Assembly (NCBI GenBank): GCA_025506515.1
Contig: CM046458.1
Span: 42,272,731 to 42,336,730 of the forward strand
Reading direction: 5' to 3'
DNA length: 64,000 nt
Origin: Flaveria trinervia
Taxonomy: Eukaryota; Streptophyta; Magnoliopsida; Asterales; Asteraceae
The position numbers and the translations under genes are program-made. The notes beneath the pieces were generated by a model, which was not told the DNA's origin, searched no databases, and worked only from the letters and a program-made list of their open reading frames with translations. Below are positions 9,840 through 20,475 of this stretch, in pieces; within the stretch, counting starts at the first letter, position 1; every line of letters begins with the position of its first letter.

Positions 9840-12800
9840 GTATAGTGCTAAAACAAACCCATGGATTGTAGATAACGGAGCATCCAGGCGCATGACTGGA
9901 AACTGGGCACTCCTATCAAACGTTAAACAAATCAAAGGAGGGCATGTTTCATTTGCTGGAAACAAAGGAGGGTACATCACTGCTCAAGGGGAGGTAGGGA
10001 ACCAAAAAGTAAAGTTTGATAAGGTAAACAACATTCAAGAACTTCAAAACAATTTACTTCCTGTGTCCTAAATATGTGACAAGGGTTTTAAGGTAGTTTT
10101 CGATAACAAAAAGTTCTATGTCCCGAAAAGGACTATGTGATCACGGAGGACCAAGTCTTAATGTCTTCCTCAAGATAAAATGACCTTTATGTCTTGGATC
10201 AATCAAGGCCTCAACAACAGAACATCAAGTACAGTGCTTCCTGCCAAAAGCTACCGAGAAGTATTCAATCTCCTGGCATAGGAGAATGGGGCACATCAAT
10301 CCATTGAAGATGAATCACTTGATCCAGAATGATCTAGTGTCGGGAGTAAACGTTAAAAACTTCCAACTTCCGGATTTTTGTGTCACCTGTAGGAAAGGCA
10401 AACAGACAAAGAAGTCTCATAAGGAAAAGAAGGTTCATTCCATTGAATTGCCTCTGGAGGTTCTTCACATGGATCTGTTTGGTCAAGTAAGTACAAGAAG
10501 CATCGCAGGCGACTTGTACTGCTATGTAGTTACCTATGACTACTCAAGATTCTCTTGGGTGATGTTTCTGAAAACAAAATCAGAAACATTTGAGTCATTC
10601 AAAGAGTTAGTAACTACACTGGAGTCTCTCTACAAGCTGAAGGTAAGACAAGTACGTTCAGACAACGGAACCGAATTCAAGAACCAATGGATGGAGGCTT
10701 TCTGCAAAGAAAAGGGAACTGTACACCAGTTCACTTCCACCTACACTCCTCAGATGAATGGCTGTGCTGAGAGAAAGAATCGCAGCTTAATAGAGACGAC
10801 AGGGACAATGCTAGCAGACTCAAAATTGCCCATCCAATTTTGGAATGAGGCAGTAGCCAATGCGTGTTACACTTTAAATCGGGTTCTGGTAGTTAAACGT
10901 CATGGAAAGACGTGTTATGAGTTACTTCAAAGACATAAACCAAATCTAGAGTATCTCGAACCGTTTGGCGCTCTGTGCACACTACTAAAGAAAAATCAGG
11001 AAGGAAAGTTCAGCGAGAAGGCTGGCAATGGAATTTTTCTTGGATACAACATACCGAATAAGAGAGTCTACAACAACTCAACAGGTCAAGTAGAAGTGTG
11101 GTGTAATGTCGACGTTCAGAGATATACCACCCCTCCTGCTGGAAAAGGACACGCTTTCTTTTTCGACTATGATGGATTCTTCAAGTCCTTCAACATCCCT
11201 CTCTCCATCTCTGATGAAGACTTGACAACCAAGATGAAGTTTGAGGTCTTAAACACGCCATCACACGACATCACATCATCTGGTTCACAAGGTGAATCGT
11301 CTAACCGGTCAGGGGGAGCACTCGAGGTAAGTGACTCCTCCTCTGACGATGAAGCCGTGGAGGAAAATCAGAACAATCAAGAGGAACAGGTTCCTGCAAC
11401 TGCAAGTCAACAAGCATCTAAAATTGATGCCTCTGAATGTTTGAAACCTCACACTCCTTCTACTTCAAATAAAGAACCAAACGTTCATAATCTTAATTCT
11501 GTGGTAGTTGTTCCCATCACTCCTAGATCACACCTAAATGTCTATCATCCTCTGGACAATGTCATTGGGGATGTCAGATCAGGAGTTCAGAGTAGAAATC
11601 AGCTATACTCAGCTGATTATGCCTCGATCATGGAAAAAGGATACCTTCATGATGGTGATTATTGCTATTTTATGTCTCAGTTTGAGCCAAAATACATCAG
11701 TGAAGCCCTAAATGATGAGGAATGGGTAAGTGCCATGCAAGAAGAACTTCTTCAGTTCAAGAAGTTAGGTGTATGGACACTTGTGGATAGACCTAAAGGT
11801 GCTAAAGTCATTAGTACCAAATGGGTCTTGAAATGTAAAAAGATGACCAAGGAGTTATTATCAGGAACAAGGCTCGACTTGTAGTTCAAGGATTTCGACA
11901 AGTCCAGGGAATTGACTATTATGAAGCATTTGCACCTGTGGCGAGAATGGAAGCCATCCGTATCATCCTAGCCTATGCCTCTTACATGAAGATTAAAGTC
12001 TACCAATTGGATGTAAAGAGTGCATTTCTTCATGGTGAAATCTGGGAAACAGTGTACGTAAGTCAACCCGAAGGATTTGACGATCTATATCATCGGGACA
12101 GAGTTTATAAACTGGATAAGGCTCTCTATGGACTTCATCAAGCCCCGAGAGCATGGTATGAAAAACTCTCAACTCACCTTGTGAAACACGGACTTCGCAG
12201 AGGTGTAATTGACTGTACACTGTTCATCAAAGAAAAGGATGGTGATCTGCTGCTCGTTTAGATTTATGTTGATGACATAATCTTTGGTTCCAAGAATGAA
12301 GATCTATGTAAAGAATTTGAAGTAGTTATGAAGGTAGAATTTGAAATGAGTGCCATGGGAGAGATGAATTTCTTTCTCGGGTTACAGGTGGATCAAACAC
12401 CAAAGGGGATATTCCTACATCAGACCAAGTATGTCGAGGATATTCTCAGTTTGATATGGAGAATGCTTCCACAGCTGAGACTCCACTTGCTACAAACCAT
12501 GATGTAGCATTCGATGAGAATGGTGATCTGGTTGATGCCACCATGTACCGAGGAATGATTGGATCCCTCATGTATCTTATTGCCTCAAGACCTGATATCA
12601 TGTATGGAACGTGTCTTTGTTCAAGATATCAGGCAAAACCAAAAGTAAACCATCTTATCGGGGTCAAAAGGATATTTCGTTATCTGAAGGGTACACCAAC
12701 ACTTGTATTATGGTATCCTCATGACGATGACTTTGAGCTTACCGCGTATAGCGATTCTGATTATGGCGGCTGCAAGATGAATTGCAAATCTACATCAGCA

Positions 12801-13183
12801 GGTTGTCAATTCTTTGGAGAAGATTAGTCACGTGGCAGTGTAACTAGCAGACATCAGTTGCGTTGTCAACTTGAGAAGCTGAATATATTGCCGCGGAAAG
12901 TTGCTGTTCTCAAATCATCTGGATTCAACAACAAATGAGGGACTACGGTTTGAAATTTTCTAACACCCCTATCTTTGTTGATAATTCTGCTGCAATAGTC
13001 GTTACTAAAAATCTGGTCCAACATCCTAAGACCAAACACATCGGCATAAAATATCACTTTATACGTGATTACTTTGAAAATAATCTAATCGATGTTGTTA
13101 AAATAAATACGGATTTTCAACGTGCTGACCTCTATATAAAAGCATTTGATAAACCACGTTTTCTATACTTGTTAGAGGTTTAA
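9840..13183 (+). pseudogene. Copia pol of element A (protease, integrase, RT, RNase H)
   Basis: Domain order is typical of Copia. Protease starts near 9855 (WIVDNGASRRMTG, with Asn in the active-site triplet). The pre-integrase zinc region (HRRMGHINP near 10280) is followed by integrase with its three acidic residues in LHMDLFG (about 10460), RSDNGTEF (about 10660) and AERKNRSLIE (about 10770). RT includes LDVKSAFLHGEI (12007) and YVDD (12265-12276). RNase H runs to AFDKPRFLYLLEV and a stop at 13181-13183. Stops or frameshifts occur near 10069, 10136, 11884, 12259 (just before YVDD), 12450 and 12825, so it is dead. The pol frame is closest to element E. Confidence 0.88.
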
Positions 13184-14815
13184 CATCATTAAAAAGAAAA
13201 ATGATGTAATTCCAGATGATGAACATGCTTACTCCGATGTGTAAAGTCCTTTTTAATTTTATTTTCTTCAATTTTAGGTTATTTTATTTAATTAATTTTA
13301 TTGTTGTTTTTCTTCACCTATTAAAATCAAAAAACGTAATTCTTTTACGGTTTTAGTATTTTAAGGGGAGAATAGGTTAAGTCGGTAATTAAAAAAACGA
13401 GGGAGGAGGACAGGCTAGCCGATAAAATGAGATTGGATCTGTGAAACCGATTCAATGACTATGGAAAATGATAGTACACAAGAACAAAACATTTGGGACT
13501 TTAAAATATTAAATGGAATTAGATGCAACGTTCAAAGTATAAGTCTGAGAAGTCTGGGAAATATAAAAGGAAAAATGATAGTACACTGACTACTACTATG
13601 GTAATGCAAAGAAAGTAGATTTAGAGGTTGTTAGACCACTACATGATATGTTGGTAGATTCAACACAATAGATGATTAGACCTCATTAGTGAACTCAATT
13701 TAAACTAAACTGTTCAACTGACTGTGGGTTCCCATCTTATCACTGGTTAACACAATCATTATTTCCAATAAGGGGTGATGAGCAAATAAACACCAGAAAT
13801 GTACGCGAATGACCACAAAAAGAGCAAAGCATGAAAAAAATGAACAATAAACGCAAGCAAGCTAATAACATATGTTGTTGGTGCGTTATGTGCAAAAGAA
13901 AAAATTATGCTCTAACAAGAAGATGGGTTGTGTGCCTCTCTGTTGTGCGATGGCACTGACCTGAGGATAAGCATAACCTAGATATTCTACAATTTATTGT
14001 TGTTTGCCGCCTCTCTACTGTGCAATGGCACTGACCTGAGGCTTGGCTTCTCTTTGAAAGCTCTAAGAATAGTCTCTTCTTGTCAAAACACCCATAGACC
14101 GCTCAAAAATCTCTTGAGGAATGTTTGATTACCATATAAGCGTGGGCTCCACAAATATTGGTTGAAATAATAAAAATTAATACATCACCAATCTATGTCA
14201 AAAGTCTATGTATGGATTTAAGTGGACACGTATATTGATAATCATTATGGCTGCAATTTTGAAAGTCAAAATCAATGTGTGCATCTAGTAGTACCAATAT
14301 GATTTCCTAAAATTGCTAAATGACCCTCGATGAAAACAAGAATCAAGCATCAAATGATTTTAGAAACAGGTCCTGAATGAATTGATTATCTGTATGATTC
14401 CATAATGAATCGTTCATTTATGGTCAAAATAACTTGAAGTTGCCTGTTCAAGAAATAAATCTGGTAGATTTCTATCTTAGGATTTCCACTCCACACAAAA
14501 ACACAAAAACATTTTAGTTCTGTTAGTTAATTTGCTTATTTAAAATTTTTAGTCATTTTTGTTGTCTCTGTCAGACTATGCCGTGGAATTCAATCTGGAA
14601 TTTAATCACTTAAAAGGGTCACGTCTGAGGTGACCACACATGCTTTCAAATGTAAAATGAGTCACGTCTGAGGTGACAAATTGTTTTAAAAGGATCACGT
14701 CTTAGGTGATCAAAAGTTTTCCTAGTTAAAAGGATCATGTCTGAGATGATCGAATGCTCAAAATGTTTAATCAATAAGTTAAATGGTGTAAAATGTCAAA
14801 TGGTCATAAAGTCAA
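13184..14815 (+). other. Non-coding spacer of element A between pol and the internal promoter
   Basis: No supported coding region. The first about 90 bp align with E just after pol (41744-41700). E then goes straight to its motif array, so A has about 1.5 kb that E lacks. It holds two copies of a CCTCTCTNYTGTGC-GGCACTGACCTGAGG segment (about 13932 and 14006) and four hairpin-forming repeats (14617-14751). It could be native Sirevirus spacer lost from E, or an insertion in A. I found no clear ends. Confidence 0.6.
14617..14751 (+). repeat. Four hairpin repeats with compensating stem changes
   Basis: Units at 14617-14635, 14661-14677, 14693-14711 and 14733-14751. The stems are GGTCAC/GTGACC, GTCAC/GTGAC, GATCAC/GTGATC and GATCAT/ATGATC around a GTCTGAG-like loop. 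Both arms change together, so pairing is kept. Confidence 0.8.
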
Positions 14816-14821
14816 AATCAT

Positions 14822-15070
14822 GAGTATGATTCATTCGCATGACTGGACCATGAGTATGGACCAATCGTACGATTGGACCATACTTAGGCCTTACAAGATT
14901 GAGCCAGTCGCCCGAATGGAATTGACCGAATGAGTCAGTCGCCGGACTGAAACCCAGTCAGCCGACTGAATATGATCGACTGAACCAATCGCACGACTGA
15001 TATCCAATCGCCCAAATGAAAAGAGCGAATGGGTCCAGTCACCCAATTGAAATCAGATTCAGTATAAATA
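14822..15070 (+). promoter_or_regulatory. Internal promoter of element A: motif array plus TATA box for the 3' ORF
   Basis: Motif units including CATTCGCATGACTGGACC (about 14832), CAATCGTACGATTGGACC (14862-14879) and CAATCGCACGACTGA (14987-15001) lead directly to TATAAATA (15063-15070). The layout is that of the LTR U3 of the same element. TATA-to-donor spacing (147 nt) is matched in D (150) and E (149). I infer a separate transcript for the 3' ORF. Confidence 0.72.
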
Positions 15071-15209
15071 GGGCCATAGTCAATCGCATATACTCATCAC
15101 TACTCATTCTCCCTAAAATCGCATAAAGTGTCGTTACTCTGCCAAAATTTCTTCAGACCTAATTTGCCTACTTATTTCAATATTCAGACATTCTCTGGTG
15201 ATTATACAG

Positions 15210-15749
15210 GTATAATGCGATGCTATCCAACCAAATTTCGGTTGATTTGAGCCCTACTTTACGACATTCGGCCGTAACAAGACCCGAGACTAAAATTTAA
15301 CAAATAACTTAATAAACCTAAGTAAAATGTTGAAACCAAGTTTATTAGATACTTAATAGGGTTATTGCGAGTCTAATGAACCAAAACACGATATCTAATT
15401 TTAAGATTTGGTCAAAATTCGAATTCCATTCGAACAGACAGTCGGTCATGCGACTGGACACCTGGATGAACTCCAATCGCACGACTGAGTTGGTCGAACA
15501 ACTCAATCGACTGAATGAATGATACGAATGAGCTCAGTCGGCCGACTGAACTAATCGCAGGCTCAGTCACCCGATTGAACTCAATCACATGCTTAGTCAC
15601 CCGATTGTATCCAGTCGCATGTTAGGTCAAACGACTGAACCCAGTCGTATGGTTCAATCGCATGATTGAACCAGACTGATTTCAAACATGTTAACTTGAA
15701 CTGATTTTGATTGTGTGGTGATCTAATGTCTATGTGTCTTGTATTACAG
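15210..15749 (+). other. Predicted 5'-UTR intron (intron 1) of the element A 3' ORF
   Basis: Donor TATACAG/GTATAATG at 15210 and acceptor TGTATTACAG at 15749, five bases before the ATG at 15754. E has the corresponding pair at 41352 (ATCCAG/GTAATT) and 40830. The intron itself carries another motif array (15420-15670), for example CAATCGCACGACTGAG and CAGTCGGCCGACTGAA. Confidence 0.7.
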
Positions 15750-15753
15750 ATCT

Positions 15754-17778
15754 ATGGCTGATCGGTGGACCATCAACCCAAAGCACAATATTTGGGCTCA
15801 TTTGGATGCCACAACTCGGAATGGTGCCGAGTTTGCTGGGATCATTGCATTCCTAAAGAGATCCTGGATCCATAGAGCTATATGCACACCATCCACTCCT
15901 TATAGGTCTATACAGCAGGCCTTCTGGGAGGGGGCATCGGTTGATTGTTCACATGAGCCCTACAACACCCGGAGTACTATTTTTGGGATGGATATAGAGG
16001 TGACAGCTGCTGATATTCATCGAGTACTAGATTTGGGTGATGATGCAGATCACCCGACCAGACTACACCCTCTGACAGTGAGAGGGCGTTTCCTTGGGAT
16101 TAAGTACTCTGGGGACATAAATGTAGGTGTGCTCAACAAAAGCAACCTGTGTCCCCAGTACAAGTACTTAGCACATGTGATACTTAAGTGCTTAGCTTCG
16201 AGGAGGGGTGGCTTGATGATCTTTCAGACTAGATTCAGAATGCCGATGTTGCACTGGTGCTGAAACACCCCTTCAGCTTCTCGAGCATGATATTCTCATA
16301 CCTGATTGAGAATCTGGAGGCTAAAGGCAAAAAGGGTTTTTGCATGTACCTGAGGTTTCTCCAGATGATTATTGATGAGAAGCTGCCCTCTCTACCTAAG
16401 GAGAGCCAAGATACGGTGTCACTCGAGGAGATGGATGACACGACACTGGGCCGTATGAAGATCTACAGGGGAAAGCAGGTCAAACCCCTTGTAAAGAGAC
16501 TGATCGGGCATCGGCCAGGGAAGAGTACATGGTGCTGGGAAGGCGTAAGTGGTGCCACGAGGAGAGTGATTCACATTTTGAGCAGATTGCTCTTCCATCT
16601 AATGACTCCGATGATGATGACGGAGACACGGGTGGAGATTTTGGCCCCGCTGTTTCTAGGGCCAGCCCTGCACATACATATACATCTTCAACCCCTACTC
16701 ATACAGATGCCACCACTGCCAGCTTTCACTAGGATTTCTGTCCTCCTGATGAGGAGGAGGAGAGTGATGAGGAGCCTCTAACAAGGACTGTAGGCAGCAG
16801 GGTGGTTGCCACAGAGAGAGGTTTGAGGGCGGTTGGTGGACGCCTAGGGGAGTCCAGGGATGCTGCTGCCGATTCAGATCCCTCATATACCCCGGACCCG
16901 GCCAACAACCAAGGGAGAGCCTAAGTGTCTAGAGGCACAAGAAAGAAGAGGATGGCTCACCCCTATGGCAAGAAGGGGAAAAGACTGAAGTTTACCCTGA
17001 CCTCATCTACCACTACAGCCACTACCTCACCCACACCTTCCACCACTACCACCACCACTGCTGCCACACCACCTGTCACCACCACTACCACCTCACACAC
17101 CACTCACACACCCACTCTACCACTTACCCACATCCCATCCACCATCACTACAGCTCATCCACCACCACCTACATCTATACCACCCCTAATATTCTCCACT
17201 ACCACCACCACCACCACTAGCCACCAAGCCGGACCATCATCCCACCCTACATACCACACAGGATCATCTCTACCCCCCATTCGGGTAGAGGAACAGCTGT
17301 CAGCACTCAACTGTATGGTGCTGAAGCTGTTAGCTGCTGATGAAGAAAAAACTGCCAACAACGTCAGCTTGTGGAGCTAAACGCTCCCCAGCACATCAGA
17401 TCTCACAGCAAGTTGAGCAAATTTCCCAACTCCAGGAGCAAAATGTCCACTCAGCAAAGAGGATAGAGGAGTTGGAGGAATTCAACAAGACCATCATGCT
17501 CAAGCTCAAGGGCTCTAAGGATGAGCCACTCAAGATAAGAGAAGGAGATGATCATGATGATGATGATGATGATGGTCAAGATGATTATAGTGATGATGAT
17601 GAGGCCAGTGAGAAGGAAGAGACTAGGGAAAGGCAGAACAATGATGATGATGATAAAGAAGGAGATGTAGCTACATCTACATCAGCTCAAGGTCAAGAGA
17701 AACGTACAAAGAGAAATCAAGACCAAGGAGCCTCATCTTCTGCCCCTCCTACTGACGCGCCGACTATTCAGGGGAAAA
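15754..17778 (+). pseudogene. Element A 3' ORF, exon 2 (plant-transposon-like domain, Thr-rich and acidic regions)
   Basis: Starts MADRWTINPKHNIWAHLD, directly after the predicted acceptor. Residues 1-220 form a folded region with PSTPYRSIQQAFWEGA, EVTAADIHRVLDLGDDAD, KYLAHVILKCLASRRGG and, after a frameshift near 16215, a KHPFSFSSMIF and LRFLQMIIDEKL segment. I believe this is the family often labelled putative plant transposon protein domain. Next come acidic SNDSDDDDGD, a Thr/Pro-rich stretch (17010-17220), EEQLSALNCM, a probable coiled coil (QLQEQNVHSAKRIEELEE), an Asp-rich run and a basic tail. Frameshifts near 16520 and 17380 and stops near 16733 and 16922 break it. No signal peptide or membrane helix is visible. 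Function unknown. Confidence 0.72.
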
Positions 17779-17923
17779 GTAATGTTAGATATTTATGTAC
17801 TTGAAACTTTTGTAATTGAAGTTTGGATTAATATTAGGAAATCAATATGTATGTATATATTTGATGTTTACTGTTTTGATTATTGACTAATGGTTGATGT
17901 GTTACATGTTTTAAATCAAGCAG
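17779..17923 (+). other. Predicted intron 2 of the element A 3' ORF
   Basis: 145 bp AT-rich interval with donor AAAA/GTAATG at 17779 and acceptor AAATCAAGCAG at 17923. The same splice positions occur in D, and in E with a mutated acceptor. Phase 1. Confidence 0.7.
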
Positions 17924-19115
17924 ATCCAAATTTTCAAAGAGATGAATACGATGTTGTTACCCTTCAGCAGATCAAGACTCAACTCATAATGATTCTTGAT
18001 CTGCAAGGGATAGTTAGGAGATCTATGAGTAACACTCCTGAAGAAGGGGAAATAATTCATGATCTCACTAATGAGCAATTGGCTGAAATGTTCCAACTGA
18101 ATCATGATGAGATCGTGAAGGATGCTTCTACAGTAAACGTGGAAAGTGACGATGAGCTAATGACGAGATAGAGATTGAAGATGTCACGGACCAACACTAT
18201 CCAGAGTATGCTAACAACGAAGGAAATGTCATTCCAAATCTGGGAGACACCCTTGTTAGTGATACTTTCGAAACTCTGGATAAATGGAACAGGAGTCAGA
18301 GAAGAATAAAGAGAAAGCCCAAGCCTCAGACGCCGATGTCAACATCGAAAGGCTGAATGGGCAGCATGTTTTGTAGAAACTAGAGCCTAGTGTAGTGCTC
18401 CAAAGTCAAATGTCTACACCAAGCTCTATAAAGTGAAGAAGCATCACAAGGTGTTAGGAAAAATTATAGCGTGGGCCTATTTTGAAGATCTTAACGTTTA
18501 TGCTATTAAAAGAGAGAAGGGGATCGAGTACTTCAGATTCCCAGACGATCTGAAGACTGTTTCGAGTCTTGAGCTTAACAGCTAGCAAAATTGAAGTTGC
18601 TATACGTTGAGCCTCGTAAGATGTCAGGCTGGTTTGAAGCTGATTTAAAGAGAGAGTACCACACCAGGTGGGTCAACTTCAAACCTCAACAACTAGCGAG
18701 GTATATCAAAAGATCTGAAGTTGATTTCATAGCTGGAAAACCAAAAGTAGTGCTGAAGTGGAGTCCTCCACGCACGATGTCTAGAATCCCTGTATGGGAA
18801 ATGCCATAGGACTTCACTCCACACTTCAAGTGGTGGTACTACGATTGGAGAACAGGTGAGGTGGTCATAGTGTTGAACAGAAATGGTAATATGGTAACTA
18901 TCAGGGTGTTTGACCCCATGTGGCTCACTAACATGTCGACTGATGATGTTTACACCTTATACAAGTGGCCACTGTTCTAGACGCGCACAATATTGTACAA
19001 GCCCTCCAATTCCAAAACATTTTAACACTGCTTTGCATTTGAAATACATGTAGGAGTCACAAGAGAGGAGAAGTACAAGAAATATGAAGAGCTTATGAAG
19101 AATGTAAGACAATAG
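17924..19115 (+). pseudogene. Element A 3' ORF, exon 3 (conserved C-terminal domain)
   Basis: Begins with NFQRDEYDVVTLQQIK, then LAEMFQLNHDEIVKDA. A broken middle part is followed by KLYKVKKHHKVLGK, AWAYFEDLNVYA, GIEYFRFPDDLK, KMSGWFEADLKREYHTRW, a DFTPHFKWWYYDWRTGEVV segment and VFDPMWLT...DDVYTLYKWPLF, ending ELMKNVRQ and stop at 19113-19115, 10 bp before the PPT. The aromatic-rich WWYYDW motif and the DDVYTLYKW motif are identical or nearly so in E. Stops and frameshifts near 18170, 18375, 18583, 18808 and 18979 disable it. It is about 300 codons if unbroken. Role unknown. Confidence 0.7.
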
Positions 19116-19124
19116 ATGAAACTA

Positions 19125-19140
19125 GGTCCAAGGGGGAGTT
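19125..19140 (+). promoter_or_regulatory. Polypurine tract of element A
   Basis: GGTCCAAGGGGGAGTT immediately before the 3' LTR; the same tract in E at 37465-37485. Confidence 0.88.
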
Positions 19141-19313
19141 TGTAGATACATGTGTACCTAGTTTATGAGCTTAATTTAAAATGTCTTTATTGTCTTACCA
19201 TATGTAATAGAATGGGTACTTAATGAAATACAATGTGTGGTTGGCTTATAATGGTTATTATTTCATTGATTAGTAGGTTAATGCTTATTGAACTAACTAT
19301 ATAGGTTTGTGGT
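19141..19313 (+). repeat. 3' LTR of element A, first part
   Basis: 173 bp matching 5767 onward, cut by element B at a GTGGT target. The rest is 31766-32308. Confidence 0.92.
19309..19313. repeat. TSD of element B, left copy (GTGGT)
   Basis: GTGGT also at 31761-31765. The uninterrupted site in the A 5' LTR (about 5937) carries it once. Confidence 0.9.
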
Positions 19314-20252
19314 TGTTACGATCAGTGATCTACGTTTGATTGATTAGAGAGTATAGCAGCGGAATTCTAACAATGAATTAGCCAATTTACAAGAACAAAG
19401 AGATATTCAATGTAAGAACAAAAACGGTTATAGACAGAGAATTCTGCAAATAATATTTCATCCAATATTCGCTTTCGTGGTAACGGAATGTCACAATTAC
19501 AATTAGGTCAACACCTCTTATATAAGAGATGTGACGTCTGCTGATGTCACTTGATAGTGACATCTAACATAATTTATTACAAACTACTGATAGTTAACAC
19601 AACTACTGAAGATGTCAAACAGCTGACATCTTCTTACAAAAATGCTAAGTGTTAACTATTATTACAACTACTGAAAAGAAACTACTGAAACTATAACAAC
19701 TGAAGAACATACTCTTTAGTTGTTTTACAAATACTGAAACTATAACAACTGAAGAACATACTCTTCAGTTGTTTTACAAATACTGAAACAAAGAAAACTA
19801 CTGAAAGGTAAACCATCACAACAACTGAAGAATGCTTCTTCAGCTGTTGTAACAAACTCTGAAGGCTTCAGTACTTGTACTTGAGCTTCAGCTGTTGTCA
19901 TCAGCTGATGTCTTCAGTCTTTATACTTCAGCTATTGTACTTCAGTACTTTAGTCTTCAGCTGTTGAAGTCTTCAGCACTTTAGAACTTCAGCTGTTGTT
20001 CTTCAGTACTTTAGTCTTCAGCTGTTGAAGTCTTCAGCACTTAGACTTCAGCTGTTGTTCAGTACTTTAGTCTTCAGCTGTGAAGTCTTCAGCACTTTAG
20101 ATCTTCAGTTGTTGTCTTCAGTACTTTAGTTCTTCAGCTGTTGCAGTCTTCAGACTTTGTCAAACAGCTGATCAAGTCTTCAGCAGTTGTTGTGATGTTT
20201 GTGGGACTTAGAGGTATTTCTGATCAGGCTCATTAGTTCTTTTGGTCCAACA
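19314..20252 (-). repeat. 3' LTR of element B
   Basis: 939 bp. Read in plus coordinates it runs from TGTTACGATCAGTG to TTGGTCCAACA. Between about 19560 and 20200 it holds a dense array of CTTCAGCTGTTG (for example 19987-19998) and CTTCAGTACTTTAG units in roughly 40-50 bp periods, plus AACTACTGAAGA units. A TATATAAG box lies at 19517-19526 with TGACGTC and TGATGTCA just beyond it. Confidence 0.93.
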
Positions 20253-20267
20253 AACTCCCCCTGAACC
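20253..20267 (-). promoter_or_regulatory. Polypurine tract of element B
   Basis: Minus-strand GGTTCAGGGGGAGTT abuts the 3' LTR. Confidence 0.85.
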
Positions 20268-20475
20268 AATGTAGCCAAAACCTCTAAACTTATTAGAGTT
20301 GTCCCACTTATTATGGCAGAAATGTTGGTCTTTTTGTCTTCTAGATCAGCTCAGAAGCGACCCTTTTTTAAGCACCGGCCAGGGAAGAAGTCTCAAAGAT
20401 TTGTTTGGCAAAGTATGAATGGGAACTCTGTTTTGGGGAATTGGACACAGAGAGTTGTTACCCCATTCATGAGAT

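Noticed and set aside
15754..17778. A true envelope glycoprotein
   Set aside because: The position is that of the Sirevirus env-like ORF and the Thr-rich part looks mucin-like, but I see no signal peptide or membrane segment in any copy.
15754..19115. A captured host gene in element A
   Set aside because: The same gene is at the same place in D and E, and a relative is in B, so it is an old part of these element families.
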